A stretch of 60,830 nucleotides of DNA from a virus. The translations under genes were made by a program, and so were the position numbers. The stretch lies in the IMG/VR virus record IMGVR_UViG_3300025617_000023, positions 1-60,830 of that record; one strand, 5' to 3'. Every line of letters begins with the position of its first letter. Position 1 is the stretch's first letter. The notes under the pieces are model-generated. The model was not told where the DNA came from. It worked only from the letters and a program-made list of their open reading frames with translations, and ran no database searches. This document shows, in pieces, positions 22,551-32,452 of the stretch.

Positions 22551-25500
22551 GCCCCATTTTAGAATCAAGTTACCGTCGATATCAGCGCCACTAATCTTAT
22601 AAACATTAATAGCTAATACATCAGGGCCATTGGGGAACGTCCCTCTGCCTCCCAACGGAGTGTTTGTAAGTTCTTTCAATGCCGATAGATCTAGTGTAGA
22701 ACGTTCACCTGGAGTCGCAATAAACGAGAATACTGTTTCTCCCGGTTGGGCAAATGGTGGTTGAACAAATTCAAATTGAACAGTGCCTGTATTTTGTACT
22801 AATGTTCCACTAAACGTCTGATTGAACGAAACTTTATAATATTCCGTATTCCCAAATTCTTCCAGTGCAATAGAAGAAATTAGTGTACTAGCTGGGAATG
22901 TTACGGACCCGCCTGTTTGTGTAACTGCGGTGCCGGGAATTGCATTTGATGCTAAGAAAGTGTTAACATCTAAATATGCAAAACTTGAGTTGGTCAGTGA
23001 CGTTTGGCGCTGTAGAGTAACTGTTCCGCTTACTGTGCCTGAATACCTACTGTTAAAATACAGTCTATAATATCTACTATTTTGATCGCCTCTTCCCCAC
23101 GGTCCATTTATGAAAGTTATTTGCCTGGGAGTTGAGAAACTTGAATTAGCAGATCCCGACGTTCCCGATACAAAGTCTCCAACCTGAGCACCTGTGCTTT
23201 CAAAGGAAGCTTGTCGAACATCTACATAGCTAGTATTTGATCTATTATAACGTACATCAGCTGTAGTTTCGATATTTGCTTGTGCAGTTGCAGTAGCTGT
23301 AGTAGCAGCATCACCTGTACTCCACTGTGTACCACCGCCCGGAGCAATCTGAGCAAAACTGGGCTGTCCACCTTGAGCAACACCGCTTAGTCCTTGCCAA
23401 CTTACACTTCCTGGATCAATTGGGAAGTTTTGCGGATTCAACACACCTTCAACAATGATGCCGCCTTCGCCTGCTGCGCCAGAAGCTGATGTAATTTCAA
23501 GTCCCTGTAGTAGAAGCTGCGCACGGTTTAGTAGTTCTCTTTCGCCTAAGTCGCCTACAATAGCATTTGACACACTAGGTGATAGTCTAATCATAAATGC
23601 AGTCTGTTTAGTAGTACTAATAGTAACACCAGTTTCAGCATATGAGAAAATGTATCCTCGATCTTCGTCAAATCCGCCGTCTGTAATAAACGCACTACCC
23701 CAGTGACTAATTAATGGCGTAGTAGTTTGAGATATTAGTACCACTCCAGTACTGCTACTATGCGCAGAAGCATCTCCTGCTGTATAACTTCTTACAGATC
23801 CGCCTTGGAAATTTGTAAATACAGCAGATCTTGTGCATCCTGTTAAAGTATTGCCTGTTCTTCCTGTAAAATTAATAATTTCATTGTCTATATAAACAGT
23901 ACCAGATGTCGGGAAAAACTTGCCGTTTTCGCTATCCAAAGGCACAGTAACTTGAGTGCTGTTCATGTCAGCAGCTAGTTTTGCATTAGGACCTTCATTA
24001 GTAACTTCGTAACGAACAGGCAAGTTACCTGATCTCATAAACGCTTCTGTGTTCACGTTTGAGTTACGCATTCTGTGTGCAAATACAAAGTTACCGTCTG
24101 CACCACGTAGCATAAAGTCAATGAAACCAGCACCGTACCAACTGTATTGAATTCCGATCATCTGCATCTTAGCAATGTCAATATCGTATCCGCTAGGTCC
24201 TGTTCCGTCTAATCTATCTAAGTTAAAGTCTGCTTGCTTGGTACGCTTGTCAAACACTAGCATTGCTTTGGCACCAGTAACATTAGATACACCTCTAAAG
24301 TCAGGCGTTACTGTCATATTAGTTTGATCAATAACATGAGACACAACATGTGTCATACCTCTAATAATAATCCTATCGCCAGCTTTAAGTTGATCTCTAA
24401 ATCTAGTATCAGTTCCAGTTACAGCATTTTTGTCAACATCGATTGCAATAGTGCCTGCTACTTGATATGTACCAGTACGTTGTACCACGTTGATCTGTGT
24501 GCCATCGTATTCCCAGAAAATTCCATTTTGATCATCAAAGATACCTGAACGTACAGTGGCGCCGTGCCATCTAACAACACTCATTTGTGCTGCAAAGCCC
24601 AATACCGCTGTTGTTGCGCCAAGTCTGCGTTGAGATAAAACTTTAAATGTACGCTCGTTTACTACTTCAACAACTTCGTAATCAAATTGTGGCGGGACAG
24701 CAGTTTGTGGTCCACTGTTATAGCCAGGAGTGTCTACACCCAATAATCTAATTATTCCGCCAACTTGTACACCGTGATCGTTGTCGTCTGTTGTAATTGT
24801 AATTTCTGATCCAACTTCTACGCCGTCAGCTGTAACACTACGTATATCATAACTTGGAGCAAATAGCGCACCAGTTGTGTACATAATGCCTTTACCTGAC
24901 TGATAACGAATGTACTTTTTACTTTGACGAATTGCTTGCGCACCGTGTTGCGGACCGCCTGTTCCTAGTTGTACGCCGCCGTCAAACGGTCTGTGTATAA
25001 AGAAGCTATCAGGTCTTGGGTATACTGATCCGAGTATCGGATCATTATTATTATCAATATCAATCGATCCCACTGTTCTTGCTTGGAATCGTAACGTTAA
25101 TGTAGACGGTATCTCAGTAGCAATATAAGATCCTGCTGCTAATTCGTGATTGTTTGATCCATCGTCAGAATCAATACTGGTAATAAATGTATCACCCGGA
25201 ACTAATCCGTGTGCTGTTTCAAATTCTGCCTCAATTGTAGCGACAGCACTAAACGTAATCGGAGCCCCTGATACGATTGGCGCCGTTGTTGCTTCCGACA
25301 TCGTTACTGTTGATATTAAATCTATATTTTCTCCAGGTGCTGCTTCTACTGATGATGTAGTAAATGCCGAAATGCCGCCAGTTTCATCAACAGTTGTAAC
25401 ATTTATAAGAATATCATTTAGTGGAGATACTCCGTCAACTACCGAAGCTTCAACTTCTAGTCTGTTTCCTGGTTCATATCCTGAACCAGGATTAGTAATA

Positions 25501-28500
25501 GAAATACTTGAATAATTTCCTGAATTTCTAATTATAGTAAATTCTGCACCTGTACCTAAAGAAGGATTGTTAGTTCCGACAACATCAATATATACACCAA
25601 TAGGAATGTATCCTGTGCCTGATGCTGTAATTGTTTGTATTTCGCCTCCTTCCAAGTCAGTAATTGATGTTATAGTAATCGATAAGTCGTTTTCAGGTGT
25701 CGTGCCTCCGAAAACAGTTCCGGAAATAGTATGTATTTGTCCAACGTTGTACCCTTCTCCAGGTGCTACTAATGTAGCGTTAAATACACCCTCGGGGTTT
25801 TGAGTAACATCAAATGTAGCATCTATCGGAACTCTATTTATACCAGGTATTCCTGATAAAGTGTCTCCATTAAATGTCACACCAACAGCAGTAAACGATG
25901 TAATGGTGCCGTTGGCGTCAACATTATCAATTGTAATTGTTAAATCGTTAGCTGGTGTGGCGCCGCCTAACTGATCGCCTGCAACAGTGATGGTCTCAGT
26001 AGGAACAAAATTTATTCCATTATTTGTAAATATTACTGTATACGAATCGCCTGTAACTTGAACATCAATAACTGCGGCAGAACCACTAGCTGATGTTGTA
26101 GTATATGCAACCCCTGTAAATGTTTTATCTACTTGTGGAGCTGAACCAGCAAATGTAACTGTGTTAATTGCTCCTATAGATTTTACACTACCAATTCTTA
26201 CAGTTGCATCGCCGTTGCCAGTTGATAGTGTTACTACATCAAATTCAGCATACCCTGATCCTGCGTCTACGATTGTAACATCTGTAATAATTCCGTCGCC
26301 GCCTTCAGTAATCGTCAATGTTAGTCCGGTGCCAGAGCCGCCTGTTGTTGCAACAGTAGTGCCACTAGTATAACCAGTACCTCCATCTTGTAATTGTACA
26401 CTAGTTGCCTGTCCACCAGTCGTTTCAACTTCGTCTACAGATATATACAAGATACGTTCTGGTCCGCTATAACCTGGCACCAATACGTCTGCCGCCGCAG
26501 TTAGAACATCGCCGATGGCATAATCTGCACCAGTTTGTGCTGCGGTAACATCAACTGAACTAAAAATTCCATCTTGGAATGAAATATCAAAACCAGCACC
26601 TGCGCCGTTGCCGCCTGTGAATGTTGCAGTTTGCCCTTCTAAAAGAAGATCGTTATCGAAATGCAAACCATTGATAGATGCCACGGCAATTGAATTTGCA
26701 CTGCCTACTTCATCTACAACAATAACTGCATCATTAGCAGGAGTCGCGCCGCCTAACTGAGTACCTAAAATTGTTATTCTGTCTCCTACTTTGTAATTAA
26801 TGCCATCATTTTCGATTGCATCAATCACGTAGGTTAAACTAGAATCTCCTGAATATGATATATCAAACTTAGCACCTGAACCAATTCCAGTATCATTGTC
26901 CGGCTCAACTCCAATATATTCGTTTCTATTGCCTATAATTTCGCGTGTAAAATTGCCATTAAACGTAATTGTATTTCCATCAACAGATGTAATATATATT
27001 GCATTTCCATCTCCACGATCGACTGCTAAATTTTCTACAACACCTGTAATATCTTGCACTGTGATTTGATTTTGACCAGCTGGAATATTACTATTAGATA
27101 ATGGTGTTACAAATGTGCCGCCGCCTTCACTTTGATCGATAATACTTGTTACTTGAGAGCCAACTGGTATACTTGATTGACTTAGAGGCGAGCCAAGTTC
27201 TGGCGCTGAGCCGTCAAATGGTATCACTACTTCGCCGGATAATACGCCTAACTGTGCAAACATTGTTCCAGAACTACCATTACTTGCTATGGTAAATTCT
27301 GGTTGTCCGATAGATGCACCTGTATAAAATCCAGCTTCTCTTAATTGTGTATAACCAGTAGATAAAACTTCTCCTACTGTTGATCCAACTTTTGCTTTTG
27401 CAAAATACTGGAATGTAGTGTTACTAGGAACGTTGACAATAATAAACGTGCCTTCTGCTCTAGAGGCGCCTGCAATACTATTTTCTAATGCTTTAATACT
27501 TATAGGAGTGCCTGCTTCAAAGCCGTGTGCGGCTACAGTACTTACAGTAATTAATGACTGACCAACACCAGACCCTTGATCGTTTGCTAGTACTGTAATT
27601 GTGCCTACCATATTTGCATGAGAACTACATTGGTAAAAATAGGTGCCAGCATCGCCAGGCTGAGTAACCCATATTATTTCTTCTCCGGTATTGCCGCCAT
27701 TGTTAGTAACATTGCTAACTGGATTTGCTGTGCCTGTGCCTTGTATTGTTTTAAAATAAAACGGATGACTACTGTTAGCATTGTTTGTAACAATTAAAGT
27801 ATCACCTTCGATCAACGTAATACTTGGATCATTACCGGTAACGTTGCCATTTCTGTCTTGAGCATTACTCCATACCCAATCATTAGTTCCAGAGTTTGTA
27901 ACATCTGCAGTAAATATTCTAACAGGTTCACTTAAACTTGAATCTGTAACAACTCTGACTACATCAGTATCGGTTCCTGGTATTTCATACACACTAGGAT
28001 ATCCGCGCATTGTGCCTATAGCACTCCATTTTGTAGGCTGTAATCCGTACTCAAAGTCAGCATCGAGCATGGATACAGGCATAGCAGCACGTGGACGTTC
28101 AATAGCATCTGTACCAAAATCAAATGGTCTAGTTCTAACTTCTTTTTCTTCCACAAATATTTGTATGTCATCAGTTGACAAGTGATCACTAGTATCGTAA
28201 TTTAATTTAATAGTCGAGACGCCGTCGGTGGTTTCTTTAAACTTTAAGAAATCTTCATCAATTGTATCCTTAATTTCAATTAATGCGCCTGTATTAACAT
28301 TGGTAAAGTTATATAAAACTTCACTTCGTGTAGAATTTGATATTAATAGCAATTCATCAATACTATAGCGTCCTTGTATTTTAATGGTTCCAACGCCGAC
28401 AGGAACAAGTGTCGGCTGTGCTCCTAAACCATTTGTAATAACATCCACTGTATTAAATGCTAGTGTATTAATTTTAGTAGCAGGGCCCGACGTAACTGAA

Positions 28501-29264
28501 TCCGCCAAGGCACTCGAGAATGTATGCGTACTGGTATCTGAGCTAATTCCTACATTAACTGTAATTGTTGTTGAAGTAGTATCAGTAATAATAAGCGGTG
28601 CATAATAAAACGGATCTTTTCCAGTATCGTTGGGCACTCCTGAAGCTCTTGGATATGGGTGTTCAGTAGCATCGCCATCTAAAGTACATGTAAATGATAT
28701 TCCGCCTGGAGCAATAAAAATTTCGTCTCCTACTGACAACGTGTGTGTGCCAATTGTTACATTCATAACTCCTGTAGTTGGTGTATATGTTGCACCTGTT
28801 GGAGTAAATGTTGATGTTGATTCACTAGCTGTGCCAGTAAGCGTTTGAGACACTTTGGTATTTAAAGCAGAATATGCAACTTGTGCAAGAATATTGTCTT
28901 GAATTAAATTACCGATCCATGTGTGTGTTTGTATTTCTGGTTCACGATCGCCGTCAACCTGTGCTACACCTTGATCCCAATAGTATTTTACTGTATTATA
29001 AAGTTTTTCATTGCCGCCATATCTCAAATCGTTTAAGTATGCATCAATTATATAACCTACATCTCTTTCGCATTTTTCTTGATTGTATGTATACCCTACA
29101 AATCCTGCTGCGTCGGCATCAACTTGAGATTGTATCCATGCTGTAGATTCTTTTTGTATAAACTCTTTGTTAGAGTTTATTAAACTGTAAGCGTTTGGAT
29201 ATCGGTAATCATTCGCTCCAATTCCCGGTTTAAATACATAATTTTTTATTTGCGTCTTTGCCAT
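22536..29264 (-). CDS. Giant modular virion protein with cupredoxin domain, probable tail fibre or baseplate component
   Basis: At 2242 residues this is the largest gene here. Residues 25-120 form a helical module (SNKEFIQKE, KCERDVGYIIDAYL, GGNEK) that recurs in the 1833-residue fibre. Residues about 450-560 are a cupredoxin: GDTLIVTNNANSSHPFYF, then GTYFYQCSSHANMVG. The ligands His, Cys, His and Met are all present, with C-x2-H-x2-M spacing as in amicyanin. Residues 760-1300 hold repeats like GxGYxxGDxxTIxG...GGATPANDxxI. The remaining 900 residues, including FIHRPFDGGVQLGTGGPQHG and DYDID-like parts, match large virion proteins of marine T4-like phages. It is the last gene of the long minus-strand fibre region. 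Confidence 0.75.
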   Translation of the reverse strand: MAKTQIKNYVFKPGIGANDYRYPNAYSLINSNKEFIQKESTAWIQSQVDADAAGFVGYTYNQEKCERDVGYIIDAYLNDLRYGGNEKLYNTVKYYWDQGVAQVDGDREPEIQTHTWIGNLIQDNILAQVAYSALNTKVSQTLTGTASESTSTFTPTGATYTPTTGVMNVTIGTHTLSVGDEIFIAPGGISFTCTLDGDATEHPYPRASGVPNDTGKDPFYYAPLIITDTTSTTITVNVGISSDTSTHTFSSALADSVTSGPATKINTLAFNTVDVITNGLGAQPTLVPVGVGTIKIQGRYSIDELLLISNSTRSEVLYNFTNVNTGALIEIKDTIDEDFLKFKETTDGVSTIKLNYDTSDHLSTDDIQIFVEEKEVRTRPFDFGTDAIERPRAAMPVSMLDADFEYGLQPTKWSAIGTMRGYPSVYEIPGTDTDVVRVVTDSSLSEPVRIFTADVTNSGTNDWVWSNAQDRNGNVTGNDPSITLIEGDTLIVTNNANSSHPFYFKTIQGTGTANPVSNVTNNGGNTGEEIIWVTQPGDAGTYFYQCSSHANMVGTITVLANDQGSGVGQSLITVSTVAAHGFEAGTPISIKALENSIAGASRAEGTFIIVNVPSNTTFQYFAKAKVGSTVGEVLSTGYTQLREAGFYTGASIGQPEFTIASNGSSGTMFAQLGVLSGEVVIPFDGSAPELGSPLSQSSIPVGSQVTSIIDQSEGGGTFVTPLSNSNIPAGQNQITVQDITGVVENLAVDRGDGNAIYITSVDGNTITFNGNFTREIIGNRNEYIGVEPDNDTGIGSGAKFDISYSGDSSLTYVIDAIENDGINYKVGDRITILGTQLGGATPANDAVIVVDEVGSANSIAVASINGLHFDNDLLLEGQTATFTGGNGAGAGFDISFQDGIFSSVDVTAAQTGADYAIGDVLTAAADVLVPGYSGPERILYISVDEVETTGGQATSVQLQDGGTGYTSGTTVATTGGSGTGLTLTITEGGDGIITDVTIVDAGSGYAEFDVVTLSTGNGDATVRIGSVKSIGAINTVTFAGSAPQVDKTFTGVAYTTTSASGSAAVIDVQVTGDSYTVIFTNNGINFVPTETITVAGDQLGGATPANDLTITIDNVDANGTITSFTAVGVTFNGDTLSGIPGINRVPIDATFDVTQNPEGVFNATLVAPGEGYNVGQIHTISGTVFGGTTPENDLSITITSITDLEGGEIQTITASGTGYIPIGVYIDVVGTNNPSLGTGAEFTIIRNSGNYSSISITNPGSGYEPGNRLEVEASVVDGVSPLNDILINVTTVDETGGISAFTTSSVEAAPGENIDLISTVTMSEATTAPIVSGAPITFSAVATIEAEFETAHGLVPGDTFITSIDSDDGSNNHELAAGSYIATEIPSTLTLRFQARTVGSIDIDNNNDPILGSVYPRPDSFFIHRPFDGGVQLGTGGPQHGAQAIRQSKKYIRYQSGKGIMYTTGALFAPSYDIRSVTADGVEVGSEITITTDDNDHGVQVGGIIRLLGVDTPGYNSGPQTAVPPQFDYEVVEVVNERTFKVLSQRRLGATTAVLGFAAQMSVVRWHGATVRSGIFDDQNGIFWEYDGTQINVVQRTGTYQVAGTIAIDVDKNAVTGTDTRFRDQLKAGDRIIIRGMTHVVSHVIDQTNMTVTPDFRGVSNVTGAKAMLVFDKRTKQADFNLDRLDGTGPSGYDIDIAKMQMIGIQYSWYGAGFIDFMLRGADGNFVFAHRMRNSNVNTEAFMRSGNLPVRYEVTNEGPNAKLAADMNSTQVTVPLDSENGKFFPTSGTVYIDNEIINFTGRTGNTLTGCTRSAVFTNFQGGSVRSYTAGDASAHSSSTGVVLISQTTTPLISHWGSAFITDGGFDEDRGYIFSYAETGVTISTTKQTAFMIRLSPSVSNAIVGDLGERELLNRAQLLLQGLEITSASGAAGEGGIIVEGVLNPQNFPIDPGSVSWQGLSGVAQGGQPSFAQIAPGGGTQWSTGDAATTATATAQANIETTADVRYNRSNTSYVDVRQASFESTGAQVGDFVSGTSGSANSSFSTPRQITFINGPWGRGDQNSRYYRLYFNSRYSGTVSGTVTLQRQTSLTNSSFAYLDVNTFLASNAIPGTAVTQTGGSVTFPASTLISSIALEEFGNTEYYKVSFNQTFSGTLVQNTGTVQFEFVQPPFAQPGETVFSFIATPGERSTLDLSALKELTNTPLGGRGTFPNGPDVLAINVYKISGADIDGNLILKWGEAQA

Positions 29265-29267
29265 GTT

Positions 29268-30155
29268 TTATAATCCAAATGCTATTGCTAATGATAGTGC
29301 CGTACTATCCACATACTGCCGATTAGTTACACTAGTATTAGTCACAGGTGTCTGTGTTACTGTTGCTGATGTAAATGCTGCTGCTGCTGGAGCAGTTCCT
29401 CCAATTGCCGTATTGTCTATAGTGCTGTTATTTATTGTAATACTTAATCCAGAAGAATTTAATTCGCCAAGTTTTATATCAGCAACTTGAAGAATTATCT
29501 TGTTTTCTGCATTTAGTTCTAAATTGGTTAATGAACTTAGTTTTGGTATTCCTACTCCGGATAAATTCAGTTCGCCGGCTACATGTAAATCTTTTTCAAT
29601 TCCAACGCCGCCAGCTACAGTAATTGCACCAGTTGTTGCACTAGTTGAGTTAGTTGTAGAGTTAACATCTATTGTACTAAACAGTCCAGTAGGATCAACA
29701 ACATTGATTACTCCAATGTTATTTCTAAGTTCATCTGAATAATATAATGTATCCGGAGCATTTAATGGAACACTCCATCTTAGTACACCGTCTACTTTAA
29801 GTTGTGCATCAGCCCCTTGAGATCCGTCAGAGTGACTTATGCCACTGTTGTACTGTAGTGATTCAAGCTCATTGCCTGTAAGAATTTGAATTTTTAAATC
29901 TGGTATGTCAAGACTGAAACTGTATGTTTCTTGTCTAGAAACTGTAATAGTAGGATTTGGTGCTTCACCTAATTCTGCAATAAAAAAGTCGTTGTCTGCA
30001 TCAGTAACAGTAAAATTTACAAATAAAACTTCATCTGTATCAGCTTCATCTACTGTAGTAATAGATGCAGCAATAATGTTACCTTCAGAATCGACAGAAA
30101 ATCCCGGTCCTTTAAAACCATACTGCGATTCAAATGGCGAGTTTACTATCGGCAT
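29268..30155 (-). CDS. Tail-fibre-like virion protein, 295 residues
   Basis: The protein starts MPIVNSPFESQYGFKGPGFSVD and has a beta-rich N-terminal part. It continues with ATTGAITVAGGVGIEKDLHV, which is the repeated GG-G-I-x-K-x-L-x-V-x-G pattern found in many phage fibre proteins, and LNAENKIILQVADIKLGELN. The C-terminal PVTNTSVTNRQYVDSTALSL resembles the trimerising ends of fibres. The domain order suggests an accessory short fibre or fibre base. It has its own late motif and AGGAG site and lies three bases upstream of the 2242-residue gene, so the two are probably co-expressed. Confidence 0.65.
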   Translation of the reverse strand: MPIVNSPFESQYGFKGPGFSVDSEGNIIAASITTVDEADTDEVLFVNFTVTDADNDFFIAELGEAPNPTITVSRQETYSFSLDIPDLKIQILTGNELESLQYNSGISHSDGSQGADAQLKVDGVLRWSVPLNAPDTLYYSDELRNNIGVINVVDPTGLFSTIDVNSTTNSTSATTGAITVAGGVGIEKDLHVAGELNLSGVGIPKLSSLTNLELNAENKIILQVADIKLGELNSSGLSITINNSTIDNTAIGGTAPAAAAFTSATVTQTPVTNTSVTNRQYVDSTALSLAIAFGL

Positions 30156-30173
30156 TTACATTCTCCTATATGT

Positions 30174-30180
30174 TATTTAT
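30174..30180 (-). promoter_or_regulatory. Late promoter motif of the 295- and 2242-residue genes
   Basis: The minus strand reads AGATAAATAACATATAGGAG, with the ribosome site inside the short leader. Confidence 0.65.
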
Positions 30181-30191
30181 CTGACTACAGT

Positions 30192-30629
30192 TCAGACTAC
30201 TAACGGAGTTTGTGTGTGAAAATATTGTGCAGTATAAATGACCTTTGTTCCTGTAAAGTCTTTTGCAGTGATAGCGTTTTCTAGATCTTCTGCAACAATT
30301 ACAGGATTTAAAATAACATCTACATAACTATTATTTACAGTAGCACTTATTGTAAGAATATCATCAAGTGTATGATTTCTTGCAAATACTACTATACTTG
30401 CACGGTCTTTTGACGCAGTAACTAAAACTTTTATAACTTCTTTATTTTCAACATCATAATCAGCACTTATAGTATACTCTACACTAGAAAATTCTCCTAC
30501 GTGCCATCTGTCTAGTAAAGTATCTGTATGTACTTGTTTCCAAGGACCATTGTGACTAGTCCCTAGATTATTCTTAAATAAAATTGTGTTCTTCAAACCA
30601 TTTGTCAAAAACTTTTTTAAATTTTGCAT
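30192..30629 (-). CDS. Small virion-type protein, 145 residues
   Basis: No firm function. Residues include LTNGLKNTILFKNNLGTSHN, then GPWKQVHTDTLLDRWHVGEF, a strand-rich middle and a final TKVIYTAQYFHTQ. I recall this pattern from small structural proteins of marine T4-like phages, as separate proteins or as a domain of larger ones. It follows the carbamoyltransferase gene, with a late motif overlapping the end of that gene, and precedes the 295-residue fibre gene. Confidence 0.6.
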   Translation of the reverse strand: MQNLKKFLTNGLKNTILFKNNLGTSHNGPWKQVHTDTLLDRWHVGEFSSVEYTISADYDVENKEVIKVLVTASKDRASIVVFARNHTLDDILTISATVNNSYVDVILNPVIVAEDLENAITAKDFTGTKVIYTAQYFHTQTPLVV

Positions 30630-30648
30630 TAACTGCCCCTATTTTTAG

Positions 30649-30655
30649 TATTTAT
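30649..30655 (-). promoter_or_regulatory. Late promoter motif of the 145-residue gene
   Basis: The minus strand reads CGATAAATAC, overlapping the stop of the carbamoyltransferase, with the ATG about 20 bases downstream. Confidence 0.6.
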
Positions 30656-32451
30656 CGGTTTTTGACAGTTATTAACTTATTGTATTCCGGCAAGTATAAG
30701 TATTCAATTTCACTTTCAACAAGTGTACGTACAGCATCGTCCAATGTTTCTACTAATGGCTCCCCGCCTAGATTAAAACTAGTATTGAAAATTATTGGAC
30801 ATCCTGTCTTTTCTTTAAATGCTTTAATAATACTGTAGTAATTTGGATTTTGTTCCTTTGTTACTGTTTGAATACGACATGTTCCATCTACATGTATAAT
30901 TCCTGGTATTTTTTCTTCAATGCCGGGCATACAATTTACAGCATACATCATTGTAGGAGAATTTTTCATTCCTCTTAAATCAAACCATTCGTGTACATCT
31001 TCTTCTAGAATACTTCCTGCAAATGGACGGAAGTATTCTCGATGCTTGACACTGTTAACAAAATCTTTTGCATTATCATCTGTTGGATCATACATAATAC
31101 TTCTATTTCCTAAAGCTCTAGGTCCATTTTCGGATCTGCCTTGAAATAGTGTTACAATGTTCCTATCTACAATTAAATCAACTGCATCTTGTTCTGTTGC
31201 TTCTGAAATTTCAACATTGTATTTTTCAACAACTTCAGTAATATCGTCTTCTGAATAGTTATACTCTGGTCCTAAGTATACATTATCAGCTTGTGGCTTA
31301 ACTTCGATACTCTGTGTATGTTGATGATGCCATATTAGTGCGGCGCCCATTGCAGTACCCGCGTCGTTTGATATAGGCTCTACGTAAATATTGATTCCTT
31401 CGTTTTGGAGTTCTTTTAAATAATAATAGTTAGCAACACAATTTAATCCATATCCGCCACTGATAACTACATTTTTAGATCCACTAATATTTACAGCATG
31501 TCTAATTAAATCCGCAACTGCTTTTTGTGTTTCGGTTTGCACAGCATATGCCATGTCTCTTCTATTTTGTAATAATGTAATATCGCCATCTGTATTATCT
31601 CTTAAATATTCATAAGGTGAAGTATTTACAACTGCTCCGTTTGGATATCTCGGCAATATTGAATTCCTGTTTATCGTAGGAAATGGATAATCATTTTTAT
31701 CAACGATGTTTGGTATTTGATCATTTTCTTTACCGTACGGAAATAGTCCCATTGTTTTGCCGGCTTCGATACTACTCCAGCCGCAGTACTCTGTTACTGC
31801 TTCATAGGACTTAACAATTCCTGCTTTATCTGAAATACTCAAATCAAATTTCGCGCCGGGTTCCCATTCTCCAGCATCAAAGTCTTCAACATAAGCATTT
31901 ACTATCATTTCTCTTGCGCCCATAGTTTTATGTAAAGTTTTGATAGTTGCTGGGTATTCGCATTTATAGATACTTTCAGTTTCATAAACTGTAAGACTAT
32001 CACCGTCGATTGTAATTGGGAAGAATGTCCCAGCACCGTCGACTATAACTGCAACTGCCTCTTCAAAGCCGCTACGATAAAAAGCCATACCTGCATGCAT
32101 CTTGTGGTGATACATTGCCATATCAATAACTTGAGGATGGCGTCCGTATTCGTCAAGCGCCAATTTATCAATTAACCCTACTTTTCTTGCAAGTCCACTG
32201 TAAACATCTTCTCCAGTGTAATCTAGTTTTCCAGCAGTAGCAGACAATGGAGTTGTATGCGAAATACAAAGAAAATCTATTTTATCTGTATACTCTTTAA
32301 TTTTAAGCATACTTGCTAAAGGACCGCCGTCGTATTTTGAACGGGTGAGTCTTTCTTCCTCAATACTGAACACAATTTCGCCGTCTTTTAAAAGACATAC
32401 TCCTGCATTGTGTCCTCTAGCAATACCAGCAATCCACGTATGTTTTTTCAT
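30652..32451 (-). CDS. NodU/CmcH/TobZ-type O-carbamoyltransferase
   Basis: These enzymes move a carbamoyl group from carbamoyl phosphate to a hydroxyl of a sugar or related compound, through carbamoyl-AMP. The N-terminal ASKHA-fold domain has GIARGHNAGVCLLKDG, SIEEERLTR, CISHTTPL and the metal motif HHKMHA at 115-120, then VIVDGAGTFF. The C-terminal domain has FQGRSENGPRALGNRSI and REYFRPFAGSILEED. The order is typical of the family (about 550-610 residues). The start is set at MKKHTW (599 residues) because GAGG lies eight bases upstream. A further in-frame ATG at 32484 would overlap the SGNH gene. It is one base from the SGNH gene and follows the GT9 gene, so all three probably act on the same glycan. 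The acceptor is unknown. Confidence 0.88.
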   Translation of the reverse strand: MKKHTWIAGIARGHNAGVCLLKDGEIVFSIEEERLTRSKYDGGPLASMLKIKEYTDKIDFLCISHTTPLSATAGKLDYTGEDVYSGLARKVGLIDKLALDEYGRHPQVIDMAMYHHKMHAGMAFYRSGFEEAVAVIVDGAGTFFPITIDGDSLTVYETESIYKCEYPATIKTLHKTMGAREMIVNAYVEDFDAGEWEPGAKFDLSISDKAGIVKSYEAVTEYCGWSSIEAGKTMGLFPYGKENDQIPNIVDKNDYPFPTINRNSILPRYPNGAVVNTSPYEYLRDNTDGDITLLQNRRDMAYAVQTETQKAVADLIRHAVNISGSKNVVISGGYGLNCVANYYYLKELQNEGINIYVEPISNDAGTAMGAALIWHHQHTQSIEVKPQADNVYLGPEYNYSEDDITEVVEKYNVEISEATEQDAVDLIVDRNIVTLFQGRSENGPRALGNRSIMYDPTDDNAKDFVNSVKHREYFRPFAGSILEEDVHEWFDLRGMKNSPTMMYAVNCMPGIEEKIPGIIHVDGTCRIQTVTKEQNPNYYSIIKAFKEKTGCPIIFNTSFNLGGEPLVETLDDAVRTLVESEIEYLYLPEYNKLITVKNR

Positions 32452-32452
32452 T

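Noticed and set aside
30652-32451. TsaD/Kae1 tRNA-modification enzyme instead of a carbamoyltransferase
   Set aside because: The C-terminal block GRSENGPRALGNRS and the family length fit NodU/TobZ-type carbamoyltransferases, not TsaD.
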